Shown one piece after another: positions 46,095 to 55,458 of a DNA stretch of 64,000 nucleotides; position 1 is the first letter of the stretch, and every line of letters starts with the position of its first letter. The stretch is from Sphingobacterium multivorum. GTDB lineage: Bacteria > Bacteroidota > Bacteroidia > Sphingobacteriales > Sphingobacteriaceae. Made by a program: the position numbers and the translations under genes. The notes under the pieces are model-generated. The model made no database searches. It was not told the origin of the DNA and saw only the letters and a list, made by a program, of their open reading frames with translations. The stretch covers positions 4,402,001 through 4,466,000 of the forward strand of contig NZ_CP154261.1 in NCBI RefSeq assembly GCF_039511225.1, given 5' to 3'.

Positions 46095-46125
46095 GATTAA
46101 TTTAGGGGTTAATCTAAGGGTTAAT
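46095..46125. promoter_or_regulatory. Tandem heptamer array, candidate operator of the Kelch-SARP regulator (PUL2)
   Basis: GATTAAT (46095-46101), GGTTAAT (46107-46113) and GGTTAAT (46119-46125) are separated by 5 bp each (12-bp period). The same set in the same order occurs upstream of PUL1. It lies between the regulator stop (46141) and the first PUL2 start (45990), 104 bp from the start codon. A further TTAAT at 46083 may be a degenerate fourth copy. Confidence 0.65.
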
Positions 46126-46140
46126 CGTTAGAAAAACGCA

Positions 46141-48711
46141 CTAATCCTGATCTAAAAGGGATTCGAAAGATACACTGTAATTAACCTCCATCCATTTATG
46201 ATATCTCTTTTGAAATTTTTGATATGCCTTTTTAGCTTTGGCCATATCCCCGATTCTCTTCCAAATGTTAATTTCGATCTTCAGTGCTTCAGTGGAAGTT
46301 GGATCCGTTTCATAAAGGAAATGGATGAGCTGCAACGCCATCCTCAATTCATTTATAACAATGGCATGTTGAATCTGACGCATTAGAAAATCGCAAATAT
46401 CTTGTTCCATTTGAGATTTAAGCATATCTAATCCATCAGCACTTTCCTTGGACAGAAATTGTCCACGGCTCAAGATTGTCCACAATTCATTACTTATTGA
46501 ATTGCTCTCCATAATGGATTTAAAGTGATAACTATCGATATAAGTTCCGTCTAATTCTATTTTATAATAGGATTGAGCATATACCAATTTAATTCCATTC
46601 AGATATTCTAAAGATTTGCGAAGGTGGTTTAGCGTAACGCCTCGAATATTTTTGGCAGCACCATGTTCCTTCTCAGGCCAAAGCAAGCTGCTCAATAGTT
46701 CAGATTTGATTCCTTTTTGGGGGTTGTGTAAAAGGAGTAATATCAATAAATGCTTTATTTTTCCTTTGAAAAGATGTGTAATATCCACTCCTTTCGCATC
46801 AATAACCTGAAAATCGCCAAAGAGATGGACGCAATTTACTGATGGAAACAGAAAATCATTGGTCAAAACCAATTCGGCTGAAGGCGGTTTATTGGCTGGA
46901 CGGTCATTGGGTATTTGATAGGATGACAAGGGTGTTAAAACAGCCTTATTACCTATTTTTCTCTTCCACTTCCAATATAATCCTCCTAGAATAAGAATCA
47001 CACAACCTATTATCCAAGGGAGAAAGGATATCCGTTTTGATTCTTGTTCACTATTCCAATCACTCGCTGTTAAAACAGGAAGTCTTAATCTATAGATTGT
47101 GATCTCTGACCTCACTTCTTCATTATCATAGACCTCAGTCACAGCGTAGAACCTATTCAATGGTTCAAATTGAAAAAGGTTTGCATTGGTTTTTATTTTA
47201 TCGGACCTAATCGGAATAGAATCGCCCAAAGGCTGATAGGTCGGTTTATCCAATGAAAATTGGTACAACTGGAGAGAAGAACTGGATTCGTATTCGGAAT
47301 ACATCAGGCTGTAGAAGTTCCGTTTGCCATCATAAACCAGTTGTCGTACAGGGATCTTGTTTCTCTCTTCCCATTGAAGCTGCCAGATTTTTTTAACCGA
47401 CTGCTGGTTGACATCAAATTGATACAGATCATAATAATAGCTACGCCCAAGATTGTTATCTCCTTGTGGATTTCCCATTCCGCCAAAAATGTATAAATGA
47501 TCGGAACTATCGAGAAAAGAAGAAGTAAAATAGCGGGGATGAATTTTATCACCTTTAACCGACAGCGTGTCCCATGTTCCATTTTGGATATTTAACTTTA
47601 GAAAATTTCCATTATAACGTTCGTTTCCAAAACCTCCAAAAATAAGGTAATCTTTTTCCGACAGGAACTGCCCCGTATGGTGGTGGAGCTGCATCGGTAA
47701 CTGCCTTTTGCTTACGCAAACAAGCTGTGGGTTATCCAGATCTATGCGTACAATGGAACAGCTATCTTGAGGCAAATTATTGACTTCATAGATGTAAAGC
47801 TTATTATCGTGAAGGAAGCTATTTCCTAACTGAATCCGAAGTGGAAGATTATGCGGCATTGGATGGACTGATTCCTTGCCAGAATACAGGTCAATAGTGC
47901 GAAGGCTGTCCTGTGAAAAAACAATTAGCCGGCCACCACGCTGATCAATTTGATAACCTCCAATAGATTTGAGTTTTATCGTCTTCCATTTTTCCCAGAA
48001 AAAGGATTCCGTTGCCATCCAGTTCGCATTCAGCACTTTTCCAATGGCATTGCCACGGCTATCATGAATAATATCTCCCTGCCGTTCCTTCAATGGGATA
48101 CTGCAATGTACATCTCCACCAGATAAATAAATATCTTTAATGGTATAATCGGCTACATCGATCGCATAACCATTCTTTCCAAAGATTAGCTGGAGGGGAG
48201 CCGCATTGGCTTTCAAACCCGTGATTTCAGAGAGGACGATGCTTTGATCCAACACTTTCCACAATAATTTTTTCCTAGACAGGTCGATATGCAAGTTTAC
48301 TGAAAACCACTGTTGAATTTTAAGCTGACTTTTATCAAAGACAAGGTGTCCCAAACTACTTGAACCTTCCAAATTAAGGCTAAATTCAATCTTATCGCCA
48401 CGAATACTTCGGAGATTCATTGAAATGGCCTGTTCTGAATTGACAAAATTCAATTTAAATATTCCACCTTGATTTGATTTTTCATCAAGCGCCAGGTTAA
48501 AAGACAGCTGAAAAGTCCCTTTATTAAATGATTCCAATCCTTTGATTTGGCCGAAAGATATCGCTGCAGCTGATCGATTGTTAATCGGATATGCGTTTCC
48601 TTTTATTCTCAGTCCATTTCCCCATGTCTCCGTAAAAAGAAGCGCGAAACAAATCGCTAAAATATAGTTGAAAAATCCATGGTCTATAATCCTTGAAAAA
48701 CACCCTTTCAT
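46141..48711 (-). CDS. Membrane-anchored regulator, paralogue of 13984-16482: LamG/Kelch-like sensor, TM span, SARP-type winged helix
   Basis: The 856-residue product shows the same order as the first regulator. A signal anchor or signal peptide at about 10-30 leads to a LamG-like part (about 32-205) and a Kelch-like propeller (about 230-540; YLIFGGFGNERYNGNFLKL, LYIFGGMGNPQGDNN). A membrane span at about 560-580 (LPWIIGCVILILGGLYW) ends in basic KWKRK, and then come the winged helix (LLSSLLWPEKEHGAAKNIRG, TLNHLRKSLEYLNGIKLVY) and a helical BTAD-like tail. It lies 150 bp upstream of PUL2 on the same strand and should switch that locus on. No receiver domain and no kinase domain are present. 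Confidence 0.8.
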   Translation of the reverse strand: MKGCFSRIIDHGFFNYILAICFALLFTETWGNGLRIKGNAYPINNRSAAAISFGQIKGLESFNKGTFQLSFNLALDEKSNQGGIFKLNFVNSEQAISMNLRSIRGDKIEFSLNLEGSSSLGHLVFDKSQLKIQQWFSVNLHIDLSRKKLLWKVLDQSIVLSEITGLKANAAPLQLIFGKNGYAIDVADYTIKDIYLSGGDVHCSIPLKERQGDIIHDSRGNAIGKVLNANWMATESFFWEKWKTIKLKSIGGYQIDQRGGRLIVFSQDSLRTIDLYSGKESVHPMPHNLPLRIQLGNSFLHDNKLYIYEVNNLPQDSCSIVRIDLDNPQLVCVSKRQLPMQLHHHTGQFLSEKDYLIFGGFGNERYNGNFLKLNIQNGTWDTLSVKGDKIHPRYFTSSFLDSSDHLYIFGGMGNPQGDNNLGRSYYYDLYQFDVNQQSVKKIWQLQWEERNKIPVRQLVYDGKRNFYSLMYSEYESSSSLQLYQFSLDKPTYQPLGDSIPIRSDKIKTNANLFQFEPLNRFYAVTEVYDNEEVRSEITIYRLRLPVLTASDWNSEQESKRISFLPWIIGCVILILGGLYWKWKRKIGNKAVLTPLSSYQIPNDRPANKPPSAELVLTNDFLFPSVNCVHLFGDFQVIDAKGVDITHLFKGKIKHLLILLLLHNPQKGIKSELLSSLLWPEKEHGAAKNIRGVTLNHLRKSLEYLNGIKLVYAQSYYKIELDGTYIDSYHFKSIMESNSISNELWTILSRGQFLSKESADGLDMLKSQMEQDICDFLMRQIQHAIVINELRMALQLIHFLYETDPTSTEALKIEINIWKRIGDMAKAKKAYQKFQKRYHKWMEVNYSVSFESLLDQD

Positions 48712-48921
48712 GTGGCAAATGGTCAGAGAAATTAATATTAATATCGAAATCGATAATTCAGTTATGCTAATCTAATAACAAAAACTGAAAACTCATATAT
48801 ATCACCTAACACAGATGAATCCAATTCTTATACGTCTAATGGGAACAGTTTATAATACCTTCGAATCAATTCTATTTTTTGAATTTTATTCCAGTTGCAA
48901 TATAGAAATTACGATAAATAA

Positions 48922-51270
48922 TTACAGATCCAATTGAATACCTAAATTTGCTATTGTCCCGCTTCCTTTTACATAATAACGGCCTTCATTGGTGGCTCCT
49001 CTCACCTCCGCGTGCAGCGGGAAGTAATCATTATTTAGGATATTATTAACTGAAAAAATGAAAGCTAGATTCTTTAATTTATAGCGCGTTTGGAAATCCA
49101 TCAGCCCATAGCCCGAAATCGGGTATTTGCCATAATTATATTCAGAAGGTTGAAAAACATCGCGTTTACCCAAATGTAAATATTGGAGATAGACGTTCCA
49201 CCGATCTGTCAATTTGAAATCGGCATTAATATTTATTTTAAAAGGCGAAATAATGGAGTTGTCCAACTTATCCTTATACTTTCCCTCATTTTTCAAATCT
49301 TGCCTACCATCCATGTACCCGAGTATAGTACCAAACTTGAACCAGTCAACAGGAGTAATATCGACAACAAACTCCAAACCGTAAATACGTTGCGGCACTT
49401 GAATCAATTCATAATTACCAGGTGTTGACGTTTCTGCGAATGTACTGCCTTTTTTGGAGGAGCTATAATACCCTGTCAATTGGTAGCTCAACATAGAATA
49501 GGTCCCGTTTAGACCCAACTCAACGTTATTGACAACTACTGGCTTCGGATCGATTTGACTCAAAGGTACTCCATTTCGCAATACAAGCCCCACATCGCCG
49601 ATAGAATATCCTTGCGAAAATGAAGCAAAGGGCTGTAGGTATTTCAATTTATTATACCTTCCTGCCAAATTGAATACAAATGCATTTGAATTGCTCTTGT
49701 CTCCCGGAGTAACTTTCCCTGCTTTTGTCAGATCCCCTACCTTAAAATCCAAGTTTTCGTACCGCACACCACCTTTCACTATCCAGTAATCGGCGAGATT
49801 AAATTTACTTTGAAGATATAAAGCCCCACTTTTCATGTTCATATCGGGTGTCACTAATCCATCGCTCAACGTTTTTTGAACCGTGTGATCTTTTAAAAGA
49901 TCTACTCCATAAATTAAGGTTACTTTATTGTTGTTGGATAGATCAAAGGGCGTACTGAAATTTAGTCTAGCTCCCTTATGATCTGAATAGGTTTGGTTGT
50001 AGGTTTCAAATACCGTGTTCATATCTTCATAATACAGACTCATATTTGCTGAAGTCCGACCAAAGTTGCCATCATACTTTACATGAAAAGCTTTATTGTA
50101 AGGTGTTCCGCCATTAATCACTGTATCTGAAGGGATCCCAATAGCGGGTTTACTTCCAAACTCCCCCTTAGTGCCGACGTATTTACTATCCTGAACACTT
50201 CTATAATAGTTACCCATCAATTCAATGCGATGATTATCGTTAATCTGATAACCGATCTTCGCCAAGGTATTATAACTTTTTGTCTCGCCCAGACCATAGA
50301 ATGGACTTACAATGGTACCATCAGAGCTGCGGACCACGCCGGTTCGCGCAATCTTTCCTTGCACGACATAATCAAACTTGTTTTGCGATCCCGAAAATAC
50401 TTGTGCCAAATTATACCCATATGTTTCACTTGGTTTGACCAAGCTTAGGGAATTATTTAAAGAGGTTGACGAATGAAAACTCTTGTTTATCTTTGGCTTC
50501 TTTGTAATGTAATTAATTATACCACCGGCGGCACCATTTCCATACATTGCAGAGGCACCGTTGATGACTTCGATATGGTCAATTGCGCTAGCATCAATCG
50601 TCTTCATATCTCTTCCGCCATTTCTTAAAGGAGTAGATTGAGGAATCCCATCGATAAGTACCAAAAAATTCCGACCACGTATTTTAGCGATGAAGTTGTT
50701 TTGGCTTTCCTCACTTGGAGAGATACTTGGCACTTTCTGCATTAGGATATTGGGTAAGTTGTCATTTATCAGACGCTGATCTTCTAAGGTCTTACCTCCG
50801 ATATAGGTAATTGACGATGGTACTTCGTCGATGCTTTCAGCCAATCTGCTCGCCGTCACAACAACTTCATTCAAATGATTACTTGTTTGTTCCATGACAA
50901 AGTCCGGAAGCTCCAGAATTTCCCCTTCCAGTGCGATCTGCGATCTGATTTCTTGAAAACCAATATGCTTTACGGTCATGGAGTGAATTCCTTTAGGAAT
51001 CTTTGAAAAAATAAAATTCCCCTCATTATCAGTCTTGGTACTATTTATCCCGTCAATATTGATATACACATTGGACAAACCTTTCCCCACTGAATTTTTC
51101 ACTTTGCCCTTAATTATCCCTGGTTCTTGACCATGACCATTTTTCTTAACAGTCATCGGTTTTTCCATGGAAAAACTTATTGCTGGAATTATAGAAAAAC
51201 TTAAAACCAATAGACTACTAGCCAATATTGTATTCTGGGTAATAAACCAAGATCTTGTTGTTTTTTTCAC
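48922..51270 (-). CDS. TonB-dependent siderophore-type receptor with carboxypeptidase-regulatory domain
   Basis: The 782-residue product has an exported N-terminus (signal peptide about 1-34), a carboxypeptidase-regulatory-like domain (about 50-130; GIIKGKVKNSVGKGLSNVYI), a plug domain with EVVVTASRLAESIDEVPSS, FLVLIDGIPQSTPLRNGG and GASAMYGNGAAGGIINYITK, and a 22-strand barrel that ends in GTIANLGIQLDL. The pattern matches ferric siderophore receptors of the FhuE/IutA kind. No siderophore synthesis gene is near. A perfect -7 box at 51403-51410 followed by an AT-rich palindrome suggests iron control. Confidence 0.9.
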   Translation of the reverse strand: MKKTTRSWFITQNTILASSLLVLSFSIIPAISFSMEKPMTVKKNGHGQEPGIIKGKVKNSVGKGLSNVYINIDGINSTKTDNEGNFIFSKIPKGIHSMTVKHIGFQEIRSQIALEGEILELPDFVMEQTSNHLNEVVVTASRLAESIDEVPSSITYIGGKTLEDQRLINDNLPNILMQKVPSISPSEESQNNFIAKIRGRNFLVLIDGIPQSTPLRNGGRDMKTIDASAIDHIEVINGASAMYGNGAAGGIINYITKKPKINKSFHSSTSLNNSLSLVKPSETYGYNLAQVFSGSQNKFDYVVQGKIARTGVVRSSDGTIVSPFYGLGETKSYNTLAKIGYQINDNHRIELMGNYYRSVQDSKYVGTKGEFGSKPAIGIPSDTVINGGTPYNKAFHVKYDGNFGRTSANMSLYYEDMNTVFETYNQTYSDHKGARLNFSTPFDLSNNNKVTLIYGVDLLKDHTVQKTLSDGLVTPDMNMKSGALYLQSKFNLADYWIVKGGVRYENLDFKVGDLTKAGKVTPGDKSNSNAFVFNLAGRYNKLKYLQPFASFSQGYSIGDVGLVLRNGVPLSQIDPKPVVVNNVELGLNGTYSMLSYQLTGYYSSSKKGSTFAETSTPGNYELIQVPQRIYGLEFVVDITPVDWFKFGTILGYMDGRQDLKNEGKYKDKLDNSIISPFKININADFKLTDRWNVYLQYLHLGKRDVFQPSEYNYGKYPISGYGLMDFQTRYKLKNLAFIFSVNNILNNDYFPLHAEVRGATNEGRYYVKGSGTIANLGIQLDL

Positions 51271-51385
51271 GTATTTAAGGTGTTTAAAAAATCATTTGCC
51301 CTGTCTGCATATTGATGTCTTTCTATTTCCAAACCTTGCTATCCTGGAAATACTGCTCTGCAAAAAGACACAATTACTATTTAGA

Positions 51386-51399
51386 CTAATTATTATTAG
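51386..51399. promoter_or_regulatory. AT-rich palindrome at the receptor promoter, candidate metal-regulator site
   Basis: CTAAT-TATT-ATTAG has 5-bp arms and lies directly downstream of the -7 box of the siderophore-type receptor. Metal regulators such as Fur bind AT-rich palindromes at such promoters; the Bacteroidota consensus is not known to me, so the link is only suggestive. Confidence 0.3.
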
Positions 51400-51402
51400 C
51401 GG

Positions 51403-51410
51403 CAAATATA
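51403..51410 (-). promoter_or_regulatory. -7 box of the siderophore-type receptor gene
   Basis: The minus strand reads TATATTTG, a perfect TAnnTTTG, 132 bp upstream of the start codon at 51270. The leader would be about 125 bases long. Confidence 0.5.
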
Positions 51411-51682
51411 GTAAAGTTGGGAAATACTTAAAGCTAAAAATTTAGAATAATAAGCGATCGAATAACTCCATCGATTATTCCTTTAGGATGCAGAATGATA
51501 ATAGCAGCAATAAATCTTAATGTACATTATGTTTTATGCTTGTTGTACTCCATTTTTTGCTGCTTCAACAGTCCCTAACTTTATCAAACAAAAGAAAACA
51601 GGTTCCTCTAGGTCAGATTTCATGAATACCGGAACCATTGACATTATAAAAAATTAGTATTAACATTTTAAATCTTAAAGTC

Positions 51683-52321
51683 ATGGCACTTACAACAAGA
51701 ATCAACGCGGACGATGTAGCATTTTTATTGATCGATCACCAAAGTGGTCTATTCCAGACAGTAAAAGATATTGAAGTACCTACATTGAGAAGTAATGTAG
51801 TCGCTCTTTCACAGGTCGCCGCTATTGAAAACATTCCTGTTATTACAACTGCTTCAGAACCAAAGGGTCCGAATGGTCCATTGATGCCAGAAATCCACGA
51901 AAATGCCCCACATGCACAATATGTCGGACGTACTGGTGAAGTAAATGCATGGGACACTCCTGCATTTGTTGAAGCTGTTAAAGCTACTGGTAAGAAAAAA
52001 TTGGTTATTGCAGGTGTATTAACAAGTGTTTGTGTGGCGTTTCCTGCCATTTCAGCAATTTCGGAAGGTTATGAAGTTTTTGCGGTCATTGATGCTTCAG
52101 GCGATATGAGTCCATTATCAACACAAGTAACAATTTCTCGATTACAGTTGGCAGGTGTTATTCCCATTACGACCACAGCTGTAATTAGCGAAATATTAAA
52201 AAGTTGGAAACATACCGACGCTGCGAAATATGCACATGCACTTTCCTTGGTGATGCCTAATTATCAAGCTTTAATAGAAAGCTATTATAAAGCACAGGAA
52301 GTCGCACTAGAAAGCAAATAA
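51683..52321 (+). CDS. Isochorismatase-fold cysteine hydrolase (YcaC-like)
   Basis: The 212-residue soluble protein carries the family core: catalytic Asp18 in AFLLIDHQSGLF, the substrate-loop region TTASEPKGPNGPLMPEI, and Cys117 in LVIAGVLTSVCVAFPAISA. YcaC proteins form octameric rings stacked in pairs; their natural substrate is unknown. Length (about 208-215) is normal. The gene is alone; a 10-bp stem with one G-T pair at 52344-52380 follows the stop. Confidence 0.93.
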   Translation: MALTTRINADDVAFLLIDHQSGLFQTVKDIEVPTLRSNVVALSQVAAIENIPVITTASEPKGPNGPLMPEIHENAPHAQYVGRTGEVNAWDTPAFVEAVKATGKKKLVIAGVLTSVCVAFPAISAISEGYEVFAVIDASGDMSPLSTQVTISRLQLAGVIPITTTAVISEILKSWKHTDAAKYAHALSLVMPNYQALIESYYKAQEVALESK

Positions 52322-52485
52322 GTATTTTTATTTTGTTTAACCATCTGCGGGATCGCTTTTACATAAGCTTATCCCGTAGATTACCTTCCGTTTAAAAAAA
52401 GCGTATCATCCGTTTTCATCACTTTTACCCTTTTCCTAAAGGAATCAAGGTCTTTTCCGTTTGGCAGTCTGGATAAGAAAATAAA

Positions 52486-52514
52486 AAAGTCCCAATTTCT
52501 CAAAAAGGGACTTT
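52486..52514 (-). terminator. Rho-independent terminator of the small lipoprotein gene
   Basis: On the minus strand the arms AAAGTCCC (52514-52507) and GGGACTTT (52493-52486) form a stem with a 13-base loop, followed directly by a T-rich tract. It lies 18 bp after the stop codon at 52532. Confidence 0.75.
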
Positions 52515-52531
52515 CTTAGTATATAATCAAA

Positions 52532-52873
52532 TTACTTTTTTGTTTTTGACACTTGAGTTATCAGTGTATATTGCTGAGATGAACCATCAGCAGGAGGGTT
52601 TTTGACCTCTTCTACCTTTACTTTGATCACATATTCATATCCTGATTCATAGTTAAATCCCTGGATATTCCCATAAAAATATTCCCAGTTATCTGATTCT
52701 TTCGCCTTGACCTGCATGCACTTCATTGGGCTGACACCTTCGCAATCAACCAACTGCGGTCCCACAATCATTATTTTCTCATTGCTTTCAGCAGAATTTT
52801 TGCTACACTGGATAAAAAAGAATAAAGTGAAGACGGCAAGAAGCCCCTTGAGTAATTGGTTTATACGTTTCAT
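52532..52873 (-). CDS. Small lipoprotein (DUF4377-like)
   Basis: The start at 52873 gives 113 residues with a lipobox at Cys23 (FFFIQC). The mature part has MIVGPQLVDCEGVSPMKCMQ (the paired cysteines may form a disulfide), WEYFYGNIQGFNYESGYEY, and KVEEVKNPPADGSSQQYTL. This resembles the DUF4377 heat-shock-HslJ-associated domain: a short beta protein with the same order of Cys, WxxFYxxIxGFxYxxGYxY and VKxxxxxxPxxD motifs. Function is unknown. The strong terminator downstream supports an independent unit. Confidence 0.75.
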   Translation of the reverse strand: MKRINQLLKGLLAVFTLFFFIQCSKNSAESNEKIMIVGPQLVDCEGVSPMKCMQVKAKESDNWEYFYGNIQGFNYESGYEYVIKVKVEEVKNPPADGSSQQYTLITQVSKTKK

Positions 52874-53111
52874 ACAAGAAATTTTAATAATAACTAATAT
52901 AACCATTATATGTATTCTTTACTATACCTATTTTACGCACTTCAGTATTGGTTAGAACAACAGTATTCAATATCTCCAAACCTGATGATTCTTCTTAAAG
53001 CGTTTGACTTCACTTAACACAGCTTCTTTTTAGTAACTTTTCCTATCGCATTATAAAATTACGAAACGATTCACTGATAATATTGTTCTTCAATAAACAA
53101 TCGTATTTAAT

Positions 53112-53291
53112 ATGGAAGATCTATTATATTTGGCAGGTATCGGTATGGTGATCATGTGGGCGGTCACTTTTTTAGGCGGATTCATAACTGAAGATTTTAT
53201 TCATATACTTTTAGTTTTTGCGATGATAGTGTTTATATTTCGTGCAATTAAGGGTTTTAACAACTATGAAGTACACCAATCTCAACAATAA
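53112..53291 (+). CDS. Lmo0937-like small membrane protein, 59 residues
   Basis: An ATG at 53112 opens a 59-residue product with two hydrophobic spans: LLYLAGIGMVIMWAVTFLGG and DFIHILLVFAMIVFIFRAI, then a short hydrophilic tail. The pattern LLYxxxxxxxxxWAxxFxG...IHILLVxAxIxxxxRxIxG is that of the lmo0937 family of tiny membrane proteins. Function is unknown. It precedes the GAF kinase by 35 bp and could share its transcript. Confidence 0.8.
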   Translation: MEDLLYLAGIGMVIMWAVTFLGGFITEDFIHILLVFAMIVFIFRAIKGFNNYEVHQSQQ

Positions 53292-53326
53292 GTCAACTGC
53301 TATTATTTATCAAATCGACCTACATA

Positions 53327-54496
53327 ATGATAAGCCCAAATCAATTAAATGAACACTATGCTAAGGGGAGCGATTTCGATTCCTGTCAAAAAATTTTAGA
53401 GGTATTATGCAGCCACACGAAAATGAGATATGGCTTGATACGCAAGAAAGATGGCCTGAAATGGGGGAATTGGTGTGTTTACGATTATCAGTCTCGGACA
53501 ATCGTCAATAAAAATAGCGAAACCTATGTTAAAATATATCAGGAGATCCGTAGGGGTTTTTCACCTATTTACATTGCCGATAGCGAACAATGTTCTGTCG
53601 GCCGATGGGCACTCCTTCTTCAGGAATTCGGTCTAAAAAGTTATATTTCTTACCCGATAATTAACAATAGTGATTCTATTGTAGGACACCTGAGTTTCAT
53701 GAACACCGAACCTGTGCATTTTGACCGAAGTAAATTGGAAATGCTGCTCCCAGTCTGTGGTGATTTGATTGCAATAGACTTTAAATCTGTAATTGAATAT
53801 AGAAGTACGAGAAAAAAATTAGAACAGGAGATTAATTACTCCAAAAACAGAGAACTCGTTTTAGCTTCCTTAGCTCATGATTTAAATAATCCAGTCAGCA
53901 TCGTAAAGGTGATATCGCAGTATCTTTTGGAGAATATAAGTGACGAAAACCATAAAAATTTACTAAAGAAAATAGAAGAAGCCTCTTTCCGGATGAAAGG
54001 GATGATAGATGACATTTTGGATTTCAGCAGTATACGTTTTGAAAATAGACGAATAAGATTGATTGAGCAAAAGTGTATGGATTCACTGATAAGGCAAATC
54101 TTAGCAGAATTTGAGCTGTTGCATCATAGGAAATTATTAGCCAATATCAATCTTTCAGCTAAAATACATTGTGATCAGCACAAAGTGGGCCGAGTTTTCG
54201 CGAATTTGATTGGAAATGCAATAAAACATGGCAATCCCAATGAAGATATAAAGATAAATGCCTTTATTCGAAACGAAAATTTTATTTTTAGTGTCACAAA
54301 TGAAGTCATGAATTCTGAATCTTTAGATTTTACAGATCTATTTGAGCCTTTTGTCAGAGGAACCAATAGCAAAGGACTTGGATTAGGATTGTTTATTACG
54401 CGTGAAATAGTGAAAATGCACAAGGGAAAGATAGTGGTAGATTTGAAGGGCAGTAAAATTACTTTTAAAATGATCATTCCCATTGATACTTTATAA
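53327..54496 (+). CDS. GAF-domain sensor histidine kinase, orphan
   Basis: The 389-residue soluble kinase has a GAF domain at about 15-150 (RYGLIRKKDGLKWGNWCVYD, SYISYPIINNSDSIVGHLSF), HisKA with His184 in ASLAHDLNNP, and a HATPase with N box NLIGNAIKHG and G2 GLGLGLFITREI. A cytoplasmic location is expected. The G1-like box is weak (VTNEVMNSESLDF in place of DNGxG), so ATP binding may deviate from the norm. No response regulator gene is adjacent. The signal is unknown. Confidence 0.88.
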   Translation: MISPNQLNEHYAKGSDFDSCQKILEVLCSHTKMRYGLIRKKDGLKWGNWCVYDYQSRTIVNKNSETYVKIYQEIRRGFSPIYIADSEQCSVGRWALLLQEFGLKSYISYPIINNSDSIVGHLSFMNTEPVHFDRSKLEMLLPVCGDLIAIDFKSVIEYRSTRKKLEQEINYSKNRELVLASLAHDLNNPVSIVKVISQYLLENISDENHKNLLKKIEEASFRMKGMIDDILDFSSIRFENRRIRLIEQKCMDSLIRQILAEFELLHHRKLLANINLSAKIHCDQHKVGRVFANLIGNAIKHGNPNEDIKINAFIRNENFIFSVTNEVMNSESLDFTDLFEPFVRGTNSKGLGLGLFITREIVKMHKGKIVVDLKGSKITFKMIIPIDTL

Positions 54497-54678
54497 GTTT
54501 GTTAAATTGTATCTCAGGATTAAAGCTAGAGTTACCTATCCGATAGGAAAATACGCTTAGCATTATCAACTATGCCAGGTACTAAACAAATTTGACTGCT
54601 TGAAAGCTATTAAATTTGTGCTGTGCTGAAAATCCTCCCCTGCCAGCCGAACACATCATTACGCCTTCCCTATTATGG

Positions 54679-55407
54679 CTATTCACTGGTTACTCTAACA
54701 GCAAGTTCATCATGTGCAGTAAGATCAAGACGTAAAGGCGTAATAGAGACCAAATTGTGTTCTACTGCCCAACGGTCCGTGCCCTTTTCTGCAGGTTCTA
54801 ACGGCACCACGGTGATCCAATAATTTTTCCTTCCCATGGGATCCTCACCGGGCACCACACGGCCATCATATAAACGTACTGATTGTCTTGTCCAGGAAAG
54901 CCCCTCCGGATTGGCTGGAAAATTCACATTATAGAGGGCAGGGCCTTTATTTTTCAGTAAAATCTTGAGCACATCGATTGTCCACAGATACAATCCTTCA
55001 AAGTCTGGCTCGGTCTTTCCGACAGGTGTGCTCAATGCTATACCGGTAATACCGAGCAGTGTCGCCTGCTTTGCCGCAGCCAAAGTTCCGGAATGCCACA
55101 TGGAATTGCCTAAATTTGGTCCCATGTTAATACCCGAAATTACAACCTGCGTATCGGGAAACATATGTAGACCCAACGCCACACAGTCTGCTGGAGTGCC
55201 ATTTACCCTAAACGCTTCAATATCCTCAAAAGTAATCGGTGCACGTCGGTAGCTTAGGGGCCGGGAATGCGTAATAGCATGTCCCATAGAAGATTGCTCC
55301 ACATCGGGCGCAACAATCTTTACCGTCCCAAACTCTTTTGCCGCATTTGCCAGTGCCGCAATCCCCGGTGAATAAATGCCATCATCATTGGTAATAAGTA
55401 TATTCAT
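54679..55407 (-). CDS. surE: 5'/3'-nucleotidase SurE
   Basis: The 242-residue phosphatase carries the metal-binding Asp8-Asp9 in MNILITNDDGIYSPG and the further family blocks PDVEQSSMGHAIT, FRVNGTPADCVALG and VISGINMGPNLGNSMWHSGT. It dephosphorylates nucleoside monophosphates and is linked to stress survival. Length is typical (about 250). It is divergent from the lipid kinase gene, with 51 bp between the starts. Confidence 0.96.
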   Translation of the reverse strand: MNILITNDDGIYSPGIAALANAAKEFGTVKIVAPDVEQSSMGHAITHSRPLSYRRAPITFEDIEAFRVNGTPADCVALGLHMFPDTQVVISGINMGPNLGNSMWHSGTLAAAKQATLLGITGIALSTPVGKTEPDFEGLYLWTIDVLKILLKNKGPALYNVNFPANPEGLSWTRQSVRLYDGRVVPGEDPMGRKNYWITVVPLEPAEKGTDRWAVEHNLVSITPLRLDLTAHDELAVRVTSE

Positions 55408-55458
55408 AACTGTCCTTTTCTATGAAAACCAATCTCAAGCAGGCTTTGTTCAGCTTTT

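Larger units (their letters stand above)
51271..51682. other. Divergent intergenic region between the siderophore receptor and the isochorismatase gene
   Basis: These 412 bp hold no gene. On the minus strand a -7 box (51403-51410) and a palindrome CTAATTATTATTAG (51386-51399) form the receptor's regulatory region. The plus-strand promoter of the isochorismatase gene is not evident. Confidence 0.5.

Noticed and set aside
52344..52380. Stem with one G-T pair after the isochorismatase gene as a terminator
   Set aside because: The stem is good but no T run follows it; not listed as a separate feature.
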